Positions 32,831-41,424 of a stretch of DNA of 64,000 nt are shown piece by piece; within the stretch, counting starts at the first letter, position 1; the number at the start of each line of letters is the position of its first letter. A model generated the notes under the pieces. The model searched no databases, was not told the origin of the DNA, and saw only the letters and a list, made by a program, of their open reading frames with translations. The stretch is from Streptomyces sp. NBC_01669 (lineage in GTDB: Bacteria > Actinomycetota > Actinomycetes > Streptomycetales > Streptomycetaceae): contig NZ_JAPEQG010000002.1 in NCBI RefSeq assembly GCF_026339735.1, positions 806,001 through 870,000 on the forward strand, read 5' to 3'. Made by a program: the position numbers and the translations under genes.

Positions 32831-34297
32831 TTAGCCTCAATACCGTTCAGTTAAGTGCTTCTGGGTTATTGTTGGGGGATGCCGCGTTCTGGTTGGGTGA
32901 AGCCGTCTTCTGATGTCCGGTTGTCGGATTTGGTGTCTGTGGGGTTGCTGACGCGGGTGTTTCCCGCAGATGTGGTTGACGCGGTGATCGAGGAGGCGGG
33001 GCGTACTGAGCGGCGTCACCGGTCCTTGCCCGCGCGGGTGATGGCGTACTTCTCGATGGGGATGGCGCTGTATTCGGATGGCTCCTACGAGGATGTGTTC
33101 GCGCAGCTCACGGATGGGCTGTCGTGGGCGTCGGGGTGGTCGGAGTCGTTCACGCCGCCCTCGAAGTCGGCGATCTTCCAGGCCAGGGCTCGCCTGGGGT
33201 TCGAGCCGGTGCGGGATCTCTTCGCGCGGGTCGCGCGTCCGCTGGCGGGGCCGGACACGCCGGGGTCGTGGCTGGCCGGGCGTCGTCTGGTGGCGATCGA
33301 CGGGACGTGCCTGGACGTGGCAGACACGGCAGCCAACGCAGAATTCTTCGGGCGGCCCGCTTCCGGCCGGGGGGAGCAGTCCGCGTTTCCGCAGGCCCGC
33401 CTGGTGGCATTGGCGGAATGCGGCACCCATGCCGTCTTCGACGCTGTCACCGGCCCGTGCAGCGTGTCGGAGATCGAGTTGTCCCGGCAGCTCGTCGGTC
33501 GGCTGGAGCTGGGCCAACTGGTCCTGGCCGACCGGGGCTTCTACGGGTTCCGTCTGTGGCAGCAGGCCGCCGCCACGGGCGCGGATCTTCTCTGGCGAGT
33601 GAAAACGAACCTGCGGCCCCGGCATCTGGAAACACTGGCCGATGGGTCCTGGCTGGCCCGGATCGTCCCGACGTCGGGCACGAACCGGGCCACGACGCAG
33701 CCGCTCACAGTCAGAGTGATCGACTACACGGTCGATGACGGCCGGGACAACCCCGAGGAATACCGGCTGCTGACCACGATCCTCGACCCGGCCGACGTCG
33801 GCGCCGAGGACCTCGCAGCCGTCTATGCCCAACGATGGGAGATCGAGACAACCTTCGACGAACTGAAGACCCATCAACGCGGGCCCCGCGCGGTACTGCG
33901 CTCGAAAGCCCCCGACCTTGTCCAGCAAGAAATCTGGGGACACCTGTGCTGCCACTACGCCATCCGCACCCTGATGGCCGACACCGCCGCGCACACCGGC
34001 CAGGATCCCGACAGAGTCTCCTTCGTCAAGGCCCTCCGCATCGCCCGCCGTTCAGTCGCGCAGGGCGCATTTTCCCCCTCCGGGCACTGACACGGCCGAC
34101 GCGGCATGGTGTCACGCCATCCGATGGCTCACCCAACACCTCAACCCACCCCGCCGAAAACGCTCACACCCGCGAGTCGTCAAACGCAAGGTCCTGAAAT
34201 GGGCCGCGAAACGCTCCCACCACGCACACTGGCCCCAGCCCAAACACAGCCCCCACATCACCATCCGAGTCCACTAACTGAACGGTATTGAGGCTAA
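32831..34297 (+). mobile_element. Complete IS4-type element (relative of the window-start IS)
   Basis: Both ends carry the same inverted repeat (TTAGCCTCAATACC plus GTTCAGTTA, 32831-32853; complement at 34275-34297). Length 1467 bp. No clear direct target duplication is visible. The right end supplies the last residues and stop codon of the HEAT-repeat gene beyond it. Confidence 0.88.
32879..34277 (+). CDS. IS4-family transposase requiring +1 frameshift
   Basis: From ATG 32879 the zero frame encodes about 403 residues: RRLVAIDGTCLDVAD (first Asp), LVLADRGFYGFRLW (second Asp) and YAQRWEIETTFDELKTHQRG (YREK block with Glu), stopping at TGA 34088-34090. A +1 shift at TTT TCC CCC T (34070-34079) continues into PRRKRSHPRVVKRKVLKWAA and ends HITIRVH at 34277, just at the terminal repeat. 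The sister element shows the same shift and the same kind of basic tail, so the full product is probably the shifted one. Confidence 0.8.
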
Positions 34298-34720
34298 GCC
34301 TCTCCCGGCTGCCGAGGCTCGGCGAACGGCAGCGCGGAGTTCTTCGTCGGGCTCGTTCCGCCTGAGTACGGCTTTGAGACAAACTTGCGCTGCCGCCCGC
34401 ACATCGGGATCCGGGTCGGAGAGCGCGGCGGCGATGATCGGCGCGTGCGCCACGGCGTCGGGGCCGAAGATGCCGAGGCCCTCGATCCCTGCGCGCCGCA
34501 ACATCGCATCCTGTGCCGCAGTAGCCGCGACAAGTAGTTCCAGGGCCTCAACAGGTGCCTCCGCGCACAGCAGCGCCAGGCCAAACAGCGCCTGCTCGAA
34601 CTCTGCGGTGTCCTGGCGGGTGGCCGCGGCGAGCCGCTTGAGCGCCTCGCTCACCGCCGGCGGACAGACCGCACGAAGGCTGACCTCGTCGACCCGGGTT
34701 GGGGCGGTGTCGTCGTCCAT
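34298..34720 (-). pseudogene. HEAT-repeat protein, C-terminus truncated by the IS
   Basis: ATG 34720 begins MDDDTAPTRVDEVSLRAVCP. Helical repeats such as QDAMLRRAGIEGLGIFGPDA and SDPDPDVRAAAQVCLKAVL are HEAT-like. After residue about 141 the codons (LASIPFS, stop at 34274) come from the inverted repeat of the IS. The natural C-terminus is lost or shortened. Confidence 0.65.
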
Positions 34721-35229
34721 CCGGCCATCCTGCCAGCAACCGAAACCCGATTCCCAAAGCTGGGGAGCGGCCGGCCTGGCCGCAGCGAGCGACCTGCTGG
34801 GCCTTCAGGCTGCGGACAACGCGGCTCCGCGAGCCAGCCAGATGATCATTTGTCAGACACGGCCTAGCCCAACAAGGCGGCGTTGTTGCCCTCCAGGAGG
34901 ATGTTGTACGGCCACTTCGATGCCGCGGCGGCCGACGACGTCCTTGACCCGGTACGAGTCGGGCCACCCAAGCTGGCTCGCGACAGCGTTCTCCAAACAG
35001 CTGTCGAACGTGGCGAGCACCTTGTAGCGCGTGAGCTCGGAGATTTGGTCGTTGGCGCAAGACGACTTGGCCATCAAGGGCGCCAGGGGCGCCAAGCTCC
35101 TGATGCCGAAGTTCGAGATCGATCCCAACCCCGACGGCGATCTAGACAACCGCGTCGCCATGTCATTGACCGTACTAAGCGGGCATTTCGTACGGGCGTC
35201 TCCGTCCCCTCAACGCGCGACGGTACCCG
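34721..35229. other. Unexplained interval upstream of RNA leader copy 2
   Basis: No gene recognised. A minus-strand frame (34853-35161) includes WPDSYRVKDVVGRRGIEVAV but no family could be assigned. A 22-nt sequence at 35099-35120 is repeated exactly in the dnaE fragment (36279-36300). Confidence 0.35.
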
Positions 35230-35243
35230 GGAGTGCCCCTCGG

Positions 35244-35266
35244 TTGTCCGCCCTGGTCCGTAGAGT
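35244..35266 (+). promoter_or_regulatory. Conserved TTGTC-N11-GTAGAGT block, promoter candidate, copy 2
   Basis: Identical spacing and core to 26433-26455, again just before the leader hairpin. Predicted transcription start near 35273. Confidence 0.45.
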
Positions 35267-35288
35267 AATGCGGGCACGAAAGAACGAA

Positions 35289-35345
35289 GAGAGACCCACT
35301 GCAAGGCCGTTGCTTTGGCGGGCTGGCCTTCACCGCGGATCTCTC
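35289..35345 (+). ncRNA. Conserved leader stem-loop, copy 2
   Basis: Outer stem GAGAGA/TCTCTC (35289-35294 with 35340-35345), inner stem AAGGCC/GGCCTT, and a 16-nt loop (35309-35324) with TGCTTTG at 35311-35317. Against copy 1 the outer stem shows paired G-C to A-T changes. It is followed after 51 nt by GTG 35397, the same distance as in copy 1. Confidence 0.7.
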
Positions 35346-35396
35346 TCACGTTTCGCGTCCTGCTGATCCCCGCCCCCTGTGACAGAACGGAGAGTC

Positions 35397-35429
35397 GTGA
35401 CGCTCTACGAAGTTATCTCACTGGTCTGA
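35397..35429 (+). CDS. Possible 10-residue leader peptide
   Basis: GTG 35397 is preceded by CGGAGAG and encodes VTLYEVISLV. It occupies exactly the position of the GTG-ACG start of small protein A in copy 1. It may be a remnant of that protein or a leader peptide upstream of small protein D. Confidence 0.35.
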   Translation: MTLYEVISLV

Positions 35430-35522
35430 CGCCAGCGCCCTTACGGCTCTGATCCGCAGGGTCTGGTTTCCATTCGATGCGCTCGGCCCGTGGTTCCGTG
35501 CGCCCAAAATCTGGAGTAGTCA

Positions 35523-35669
35523 GTGCCCAGTGACAAGCATGGTGGCATTCTATCTGCGCTGGTCGCAGCCTTCGCCTGCTACATCGGTTACGTCCATCCG
35601 AGCGCGGTGCCGGCACTCGGCCTCGCGGCCGCGGTGTGGGTGGGGATGTACATGTACCTGAAGCAATAA
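35523..35669 (+). CDS. Small membrane protein D (48 aa)
   Basis: GTG 35523 begins PSDKHGGILSALVAAFACYI. Two hydrophobic segments are joined by VHPSAVPA and the protein ends YMYLKQ. It has the same length as small protein B with 14 gap-free identities. A shared 19-nt element of the form TGGTTCCGTGCGC(T/C)CAAAA lies upstream of both genes (27088-27106 and 35491-35509). A terminator follows at 35741. Confidence 0.65.
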   Translation: MPSDKHGGILSALVAAFACYIGYVHPSAVPALGLAAAVWVGMYMYLKQ

Positions 35670-35740
35670 CCCCATCCACGAACCTGGTGGCGGACGTCAT
35701 CAACCGCATGAAGTTCCCATCTTCCTCGGCCTTAACGCAG

Positions 35741-35767
35741 AAGGGCCCGTCTTCCCGACGGGCCCTT
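35741..35767 (+). terminator. Terminator after small ORF D
   Basis: AAGGGCCCGTC (35741-35751) pairs exactly with GACGGGCCCTT (35757-35767) around a 5-nt loop. Confidence 0.75.
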
Positions 35768-35865
35768 CGTCGCGTCCCCCTACGTCTTCACCTACTTCGG
35801 GAACGAGAAGGACAAGCTCGCGATCCGAAGCAGATGCAGGCCGAAATCAAGATCGACATGCTCGG

Positions 35866-36495
35866 CTGCGGCTCGGTCAGTTCGACGAGGCGGTCCAGGC
35901 GGCCTCCGACTACAAGGACATCTTCGGCGAGGGCAAGTACTTCCTGGAGCTGATGGACCACGGCATCGAGATCGAGCGCCGGGTCCGTGACGGACTCCTC
36001 GAAATCGGCAAGAAGCTCAACATCCCGCCGCTCGTGACGAACGACTCGCACTACACGTACGCCAGCGAGGCCACCGCACACGACGCGCTGCTCTGTATCC
36101 AGACCGGCAAGAACCTCTCCGACCCCGACCGTTTCCGGTTCGACGGCACGGGCTACTACCTCAAGACGACGGACGAGATGTACGCCGTCGACTCCTCCGA
36201 CGCCTGGCAGCAGGGGTGCGCCAACACCCTGCTGGTCGCCGAGCAGATCGACACCAGCGGGATGTTCGAGAAGCGCGACCTGATGCCGAAGTTCGAGATC
36301 CCGGACGGCTTCACCGAGGTCACCTGGTTCCAGGAGGAGGTCCGGGTCGGCATGAACCGGCGCTTCCCGGGCGGCGTCCCCGAGGACCGGCAGAAGCAGG
36401 CCGAGTACGAGATGGACGTCATCATCCAGATGGGGTTCCCGGGGTACTTCCTCGTCGTCGCCGACTTCATCATGTGGGCCAAGAACAGCGGCTGG
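35866..36495 (+). pseudogene. dnaE: Internal fragment of DNA polymerase III alpha subunit (dnaE)
   Basis: The frame reads QFDEAVQAASDYKDIFGEGK, FLELMDHGIEIERRV, PPLVTNDSHYTYASEATAHD, ALLCIQTGKNLSDPDRF and MGFPGYFLVVADFIMWAKN, unmistakably the PHP/polymerase junction region of bacterial DnaE. Only about 210 of some 1,180 residues are present, with no start or stop, and it ends at the zinc-finger operator region. It is a stray duplication of a housekeeping gene or came with a horizontally acquired dnaE copy. Confidence 0.9.
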
Positions 36496-36520
36496 CATCT
36501 CAGGACCGGTGGGGCCCGCG

Positions 36521-36600
36521 CGGCCCGATCATCACGTGACGATTGGGTCGCGCGCCGGTACGGTGACAGCATCAATCATCACGTGACGATTGGAGGCCCC
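36521..36600. promoter_or_regulatory. Third copy of the zinc-finger operator/promoter region
   Basis: Both TCACGTGA operator cores with the intervening promoter (GTGACG, TACGGT) are nearly identical to 28339-28422. Upstream the sequence diverges: here CGCGCGGCCCGATC replaces the perfect left arm. Confidence 0.7.
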
Positions 36601-36669
36601 ATGGCGACGTGCCCGGTCTGCCACCGACCGTGGGGACCAGCGGTACAGCCGTTGGCGCTAAGGACTTGA
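36601..36669 (+). pseudogene. Zinc-finger gene, truncated third copy
   Basis: The first eight codons, MATCPVCH, match the full copies. After that the sequence diverges at 36625 and stops at 36669 after 22 residues. It is a relic left by recombination. Confidence 0.75.
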
Positions 36670-36678
36670 TCACGGCTA

Positions 36679-37689
36679 TCAGCTGCTGGTCTCGGCGTTC
36701 GGGTTGGATTGGGCCTGGAGTCGTTCGCGCAGGTCGATCTCCTCGGTGGTGAGCGGTTCCCCGGGCCGGCGGATGCGGACGGGCTTGGGCCGCAGCCGCA
36801 GGCCGTCGTCCACTGCGGTGGCTTCGGCTTCGGCGAGCGCCCGGTAGAGCGAGGCGACCGAGGGCGACTTACCCGCGTTCTTCCCGACCTTGATGGTGAG
36901 CTTCTTCGCGATCTCGGGGACAGGGACTCCCTTGTCCTTCAGCGCGACGGCGAAGATCAGCATGTCGTCGTCGATGACCTTCGGGCGTCCGCCGTGGTTG
37001 CCCTTGGACGCGGCGATGACCTGGCCTTCGAGGGTCTTCTCCCGGATGTAGTTTCGCTCGATCTGTCCGGCTACGGCGAGCACGGCGAAGAACATTGCGC
37101 CCATGCCGTTGGGGTCGTAGATCCCGGTCAGAGGGCCGGTGAGGAGTTCGAGCTGGATGCCGCCGGCCTGGAGCTCGGCGGACAGCGTCATCAGCTCGGC
37201 CGCGTTCCTGGCCAGACGCTTGAGCTCGTGCACCGTGAGGATGACGGGTGTCTCGGGGGCGGCCTCCTTGAACTGGTGGGCCAGCCCGAGCGCCTTCTCC
37301 AGTTCCGGCCGGACCTTGACGCGGGTGCTGATCTGCTCCTTAAAGACCTTGTGGCACTCGGCGCGGTGGAGGGCTTCGAGCTGGCTCGCCAGCTCCTGCC
37401 GGGCGGTCGACGTCCGGGCGTACCCGATGCGGACCGGTCGCTCGGTGCGGGGTACGGGCACAACGGCAAGCGCCGGGCCCTGCTTCCACGCGCGGCCGGG
37501 GAGCCGGTCGGCGGGGACGGGGATCTCCAGTTCCTCGCGGAGCGCGGGGACGAGGACGAAGCGCGGGGTGTGGTACTTCGCGGCGGTCTTCCCGCCTCGG
37601 GTGCGGCAGGCGCTGCCAGCGGGCGCGTCACAGTTCGGGCAGTTGTGGCGTTCTACCGCCAATGCGGCCTGATCGGGCGTGAGATCCAT
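36679..37689 (-). CDS. Serine recombinase with N-terminal zinc finger
   Basis: A 336-residue protein. Residues 17-50 (CPNCDAPAGSACRTRGGKTA) look like a zinc-binding domain, then from about residue 87 the resolvase fold: RIGYARTSTARQELASQLEAL (catalytic Ser in ARTSTARQ region), LTVHELKRLARNAAEL and MGAMFFAVLAVAGQIERNYIREKTLEGQVIA. The C-terminal helix-turn-helix includes VPEIAKKLTIKVGKNAGKSP. It is a resolvase/invertase-type enzyme. The repeats at 37741-37820 upstream may be its site. Confidence 0.82.
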   Translation of the reverse strand: MDLTPDQAALAVERHNCPNCDAPAGSACRTRGGKTAAKYHTPRFVLVPALREELEIPVPADRLPGRAWKQGPALAVVPVPRTERPVRIGYARTSTARQELASQLEALHRAECHKVFKEQISTRVKVRPELEKALGLAHQFKEAAPETPVILTVHELKRLARNAAELMTLSAELQAGGIQLELLTGPLTGIYDPNGMGAMFFAVLAVAGQIERNYIREKTLEGQVIAASKGNHGGRPKVIDDDMLIFAVALKDKGVPVPEIAKKLTIKVGKNAGKSPSVASLYRALAEAEATAVDDGLRLRPKPVRIRRPGEPLTTEEIDLRERLQAQSNPNAETSS

Positions 37690-37740
37690 GACGGCAGCCT
37701 CTCAGAAGTGCCTCGCACAACACGCCGGTTTCGAGAGGAC

Positions 37741-37820
37741 TTCTGCGAACGGCGACCTGCGGAAATGTGATCATTCCGGGGCCTGTCGCAGAACTCTCAC
37801 AGATGAACGTTTCTGCGACG
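37741..37820. promoter_or_regulatory. Possible resolvase site / operator upstream of the recombinase
   Basis: TTCTGCGAAC (37741-37750), the inverted GTCGCAGAA (37785-37793) and TTCTGCGAC (37811-37819) form one direct and one perfect inverted pair within 80 bp just upstream of the recombinase start. This resembles a res site with subsites. Confidence 0.45.
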
Positions 37821-37880
37821 TGCGAATCGGAATCACCGCTACCGCTATCCGCTGCCCCGCTGGTCCCCAACGCCGAGGAC

Positions 37881-37910
37881 AGCCGGATGATGGAACGCCG
37901 TCATCCGGCT
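37881..37910 (-). terminator. Hairpin terminator
   Basis: AGCCGGATGA (37881-37890) pairs perfectly with TCATCCGGCT (37901-37910). It lies 40 bases beyond the stop of the minus-strand gene starting at 38822. Confidence 0.65.
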
Positions 37911-37949
37911 GCCGGTGTGTTCAAGAAGCGCATGCATCCTGGCTTCGGA

Positions 37950-38822
37950 TCAGGGAGTACGGATGACGACGCCGGACGAGAACCACTGCACGAGGGTGGC
38001 GGCGAGGTGGATACCGGCCCGCGCGGCCTCCAAAGTCTCTGGCACGGTCGGGGTCTGCTTGCCATGCCGTGAGGTCTGCCCGTCCCATAGAACGCGCATC
38101 ATGGCTTCCGCCGGGGCGATCGCATCGTTCGAGGACTGCGTGGAGAGCGCGGTCGTGAACTTGGCCCGGGCGTTGCCCTTGAACTCCCCGAGCATCGTGC
38201 CGAGTGTGGCCCTGGCGTGGTTCGGCTGGACGACCGAGTGCGCCGCGCATTCGACTGCCTTGATCGCCTCGCTGTAGGCCCGCACCGGATCGGGATGCAG
38301 TCCGTACGCAGCCCGCCAAGCGGAGGCCAGGTGCTCGGCCGCCGACCCGGCGCTGGGTTCGGCTTCTGCGTCGGCGACGGCCTGGCTCACGGCGTCGCGC
38401 ACCGCCGGGGTGATGCGTTCCTCCAGGCCGTCCCCACCCTGGTTGACCCGGTACGCCGATCCGCCGGCGTCGAGCAGGTCTTCCAGGGTCTCCCAGTCCT
38501 CGTTGCCGAACCAGTTGTCCTCTTCGTCCGAGAAGCCGAGGACAGTGTCGATGACATCGAGCAGAGCCCAGCCGTCTTGGGAGATAAGCGCGGCGAGTGG
38601 GGTTGCCTGCTTGGGCGGGACTATCCGCAAGTGCAGACCGATGAGGACGGCGTTGCTGTCGATTTCACTGGTGAAGCACCTGCGGACCCACTGGCGAAGC
38701 GGCGCACGAAGGTGTGCGGGGACGCCGAGGTGCGGCGTTTCCTCAATGGCCTCGGCGATTCCGAGTCGGACGGAGAAGCGGGGCCGGGGCGTGATGGTCA
38801 TGACGGGGAGCGTACCGGCCAT
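37950..38822 (-). CDS. Possible abortive-infection (Abi C-terminal-like) protein
   Basis: A 290-residue soluble protein. The C-terminal half (AYSEAIKAVECAAHSVVQPN, ATLGTMLGEFKGNARAKFTT, MMRVLWDGQTSRHGKQ, AARAGIHLAATLVQWF) has the helical spacing and late R/H residues of the Abi_C domain of HEPN-like abortive-infection proteins. The match is by eye only. The N-terminal half has no assignment. An alternative start is ATG 38801. If correct, it is a phage-defence gene. Confidence 0.5.
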   Translation of the reverse strand: MAGTLPVMTITPRPRFSVRLGIAEAIEETPHLGVPAHLRAPLRQWVRRCFTSEIDSNAVLIGLHLRIVPPKQATPLAALISQDGWALLDVIDTVLGFSDEEDNWFGNEDWETLEDLLDAGGSAYRVNQGGDGLEERITPAVRDAVSQAVADAEAEPSAGSAAEHLASAWRAAYGLHPDPVRAYSEAIKAVECAAHSVVQPNHARATLGTMLGEFKGNARAKFTTALSTQSSNDAIAPAEAMMRVLWDGQTSRHGKQTPTVPETLEAARAGIHLAATLVQWFSSGVVIRTP

Positions 38823-38930
38823 GAAACCGCTTCGGAAAATATGCCATATCCGAGGTATTCGGGCGCGAGATGCGGAGCGCGTATCTCGGTCGCACCCCTT
38901 CTCAGCCCTGAGGCCGCTTGGGTTGAGCTA

Positions 38931-40351
38931 GTGTGATGCGCCAGAAAAGCCAGTCTTAAGTCTGCTGCTGATTTTTGGTGCTGGGTGGGCTGATTTTGGT
39001 GAGGTAGTCGGCGAGGGACTTGAGGATCTCGTCGGCGGTCTTGGTCCAGGTGAACGGCTTCGGGTTCTCGTTCCAGGTGTCGATCCAGGCGGTGATGTCC
39101 TTCTCCAGGGCTTTCACGGAAGTGTGGACGCCGCGGCGGATGAGTTTGTCGGTCAGCAGGCCGAACCACCGCTCGACTTGGTTCATCCAGGAAGAGCCGG
39201 TCGGGGTGAAGTGGACGTGAAAGCGGGGGTGTTTACGCAGCCACGTCTTGATCTCGGCGGTGTTGTGGGTGGCGTAATTGTCACAGACCAGGTGGACGTC
39301 GAGTCCGGTGGGCACGGCCTTGTCGATCTGGATCAGGAACTTCTTGAACTCGATGGCGCGGTGGCGGCGATGCAGTTCCGATATGACGGTGCCGTCGGCG
39401 ATGTTGAACGCGGCGAACAGGCTGGTGATGCCGTGGCGCAGGTAGTCGTGGGTGCGGCGCTCGGGCATGCCCGGCATCATCGGCAGCACTGGCTGGGACC
39501 GGTCCAGCGCCTGGATTTGGCTCTTCTCATCGACACACAGCACCACCGCCTTCTCGGGCGGGTTGTGGTAGAGGCCGACGACGTCGACGACCTTATCGAC
39601 GAACTGCGGGTCGGTGGACAGCTTGAAAGCATCCTGCAGGTGCGGCTTGAGGTCGAACTTCTTCCAGATCCGCCCGATGGTGGACTTCGACAATCCGGTG
39701 CGCTTCGCCATCGAGGCGCGCGACCAGTGGGTGTCCTCGCCCGGAGTGGACTCCAGCGTCGCGACGATCACGTCCTCGACCCGGTCAAGCAGGATCGAGG
39801 GCGGCCGGCCCGGGCGCGGCTCGTCCGCGAGCCCGTCCAGACGACCCGCGATGAACCGCGACCGCCAGCGGTTGACCGTCGCCTGCGCGATGCCGAGTTC
39901 GGTGGCGACCTGCTTGTTCGTCCCGCCCTCCGCGCAGCGCAGCACGATCTTCGCGCGCAGCGCCAGGAACTGCGCGGTCTTCGCCCGCCGCGCCCAGCGC
40001 GTCAACTGTGCATGCTCGGCCTCGGTGAGGACCAGGTCCGGCTTGCGCCGGCCCGGCCGTGGCTCGTCGGCCAGGCCCGCCAGCCGGTGAGCCGCGAACC
40101 GGGAGCGCCACTTGCGCACCGTCGCGACGTTCACGCCCAAGTCGGCCGCCACCTGGGCACTTGACGCACCATCCGCACACGACAGGACGATCCGCGCGCG
40201 CTCGGCCGGACGAGATCCCGCCCCACCACCCGCCCAACGCGACAACTCGGCGCGCTCCTCCTCGGACAGCACGACCTCGACAGCACGTGGACCCCGATGC
40301 GACATGAAAACAGCCTACAGACTTACAGCCGTAATTTCTGGCGCATCACAC
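38931..40351 (-). mobile_element. Complete IS630-family element with TA target duplication
   Basis: Inverted repeats GTGTGATGCGCCAGAAA (38931-38947) and its complement (40335-40351) are each flanked by TA (38929-38930 and 40352-40353), the hallmark of IS630/Tc1 insertion. Confidence 0.92.
38956..40305 (-). CDS. IS630-family transposase
   Basis: A 449-residue protein with two helix-turn-helix units ([19 protein letters not shown] and [19 protein letters not shown]), then a DDE core: [19 protein letters not shown] (D), [14 protein letters not shown] (D) and [20 protein letters not shown] (E). Appears full length and intact. Confidence 0.93.
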   Translation of the reverse strand: MSHRGPRAVEVVLSEEERAELSRWAGGGAGSRPAERARIVLSCADGASSAQVAADLGVNVATVRKWRSRFAAHRLAGLADEPRPGRRKPDLVLTEAEHAQLTRWARRAKTAQFLALRAKIVLRCAEGGTNKQVATELGIAQATVNRWRSRFIAGRLDGLADEPRPGRPPSILLDRVEDVIVATLESTPGEDTHWSRASMAKRTGLSKSTIGRIWKKFDLKPHLQDAFKLSTDPQFVDKVVDVVGLYHNPPEKAVVLCVDEKSQIQALDRSQPVLPMMPGMPERRTHDYLRHGITSLFAAFNIADGTVISELHRRHRAIEFKKFLIQIDKAVPTGLDVHLVCDNYATHNTAEIKTWLRKHPRFHVHFTPTGSSWMNQVERWFGLLTDKLIRRGVHTSVKALEKDITAWIDTWNENPKPFTWTKTADEILKSLADYLTKISPPSTKNQQQT

Positions 40352-40354
40352 TAG

Positions 40355-40607
40355 AGGTACGGAGTTCCGGCCGGGAAGTCCGGTCGAGCGGTCCAGCTCG
40401 GCGGCGCGGAGGAAGTCGGCGTTGCCCTGGACGAGAGGGAGCGCCCAGCCAGTGTGCTAGCCGACCATGAACCGATGTCCCCCGAGGCCGTTGTACGCCC
40501 AACTGGCTACGTAGGTGAGACGTAGGAACGAATGTCGGTGAGTGCTGGCAGCGGTTCTGGCCTGAGAGGCTCGGGAATGTCGGCCAGAAGTAGAAACGGC
40601 TGGGCGG
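40355..40607. other. Short interval without clear gene
   Basis: A minus-strand frame ending YVASWAYNGLGGHRFMVG near 40457 may be a C-terminal remnant. Nothing else recognised. Confidence 0.3.
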
Positions 40608-41030
40608 TCAGACATCGATTCGACGCATCCACCATGGCAGACCTGTGGCTGCGAAGGGATTGTTGAGTGTGCGCCGGAGGTTGCTGTCGTCTGCGGGGCC
40701 GATGGCTGCGGCAAGTTCACGTCGTGCCTTGGTCCTCAGCGCATGGAGCGTGATCTCCAGCAGGGTGCGGACGTGGTAGATGCCGTTGCGGAGGTCGATG
40801 TCATCGCATTCGTAGAACCGATCCGCGTTCTCGCGTGGCCGTCGGGCAACGTCACTCCACCGGCGAAACGCGTGTGCGACCTCGCCCGCGGGAAGACCGT
40901 GGCAGCGCTCGAATACGGCGATCTGCCTGTTGGCCGAGGCGGACAGCCCGTGGATCACGGGTGTCCGCCGGTGGTGCGTGTGGCGCGGCAGCAGCTGCGC
41001 TCTGATCTCGCCCGGTGACCGGCGAGGCAT
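40608..41030 (-). CDS. Hypothetical protein
   Basis: A 140-residue protein from ATG 41030, with CTGGAAG as ribosome site. Helical, containing ARRPRENADRFYECDDIDLR, LLEITLHALRTKARRELAAA and the C-terminal NNPFAATGLPWWMRRIDV. No domain recognised. It lies between an IS630 element and IS21/IS256 fragments, so it may be a stranded gene. Confidence 0.5.
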   Translation of the reverse strand: MPRRSPGEIRAQLLPRHTHHRRTPVIHGLSASANRQIAVFERCHGLPAGEVAHAFRRWSDVARRPRENADRFYECDDIDLRNGIYHVRTLLEITLHALRTKARRELAAAIGPADDSNLRRTLNNPFAATGLPWWMRRIDV

Positions 41031-41108
41031 GAACACTTCCAGGGGAAGACGTCGGGTCGCCCGACCCTAGATCTCGCTGGCGGCAGAGATCAAGTCTTCG
41101 GGATGGGC

Positions 41109-41420
41109 TCAGCTGGTCGGCTGCTGCTCGGCGCGGGCGCGGGTGGTGGCGAGGCGGTATGAGTCGGTGCCGGTCTCGATGATGTTGCCGCCGAAGGTGA
41201 GGCGGTCGACGATGGCCGCGCAAAGGCGGGGGTCGGTGAACGTCTTTGTCCAGCCAGAGAAGGATTCGTTCGAGGCGATCGCCACACTGTTCTTTTCCTC
41301 CCGCTCGGTCAAAACCTGGAAGAGGAGTTCGGCGCCGCGGCGGTCGAGTTCCATGTAGCCGAGCTCGTCGATGCAGAGGAGATCGACGCGGCCGTAACGG
41401 GCGATGGTCTTGGTCAGCTT
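41109..41420 (-). pseudogene. istB: IstB (IS21 helper ATPase) C-terminal fragment
   Basis: Residues RYGRVDLLCIDELGYMELDR (Walker B with sensor), FQVLTEREEKNSVAIASNES and IVDRLTFGGNIIETGTDSYR match IstB. The Walker A half is missing. It abuts an IS256 fragment near 41420, so two IS elements recombined here. Confidence 0.85.
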
Positions 41421-41424
41421 GGAG

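Noticed and set aside
35099-36300. Exact 22-nt repeat between 35099-35120 and 36279-36300 as a target duplication
   Set aside because: It is internal to the dnaE fragment on one side and is too far from element ends; kept only as a possible recombination footprint.
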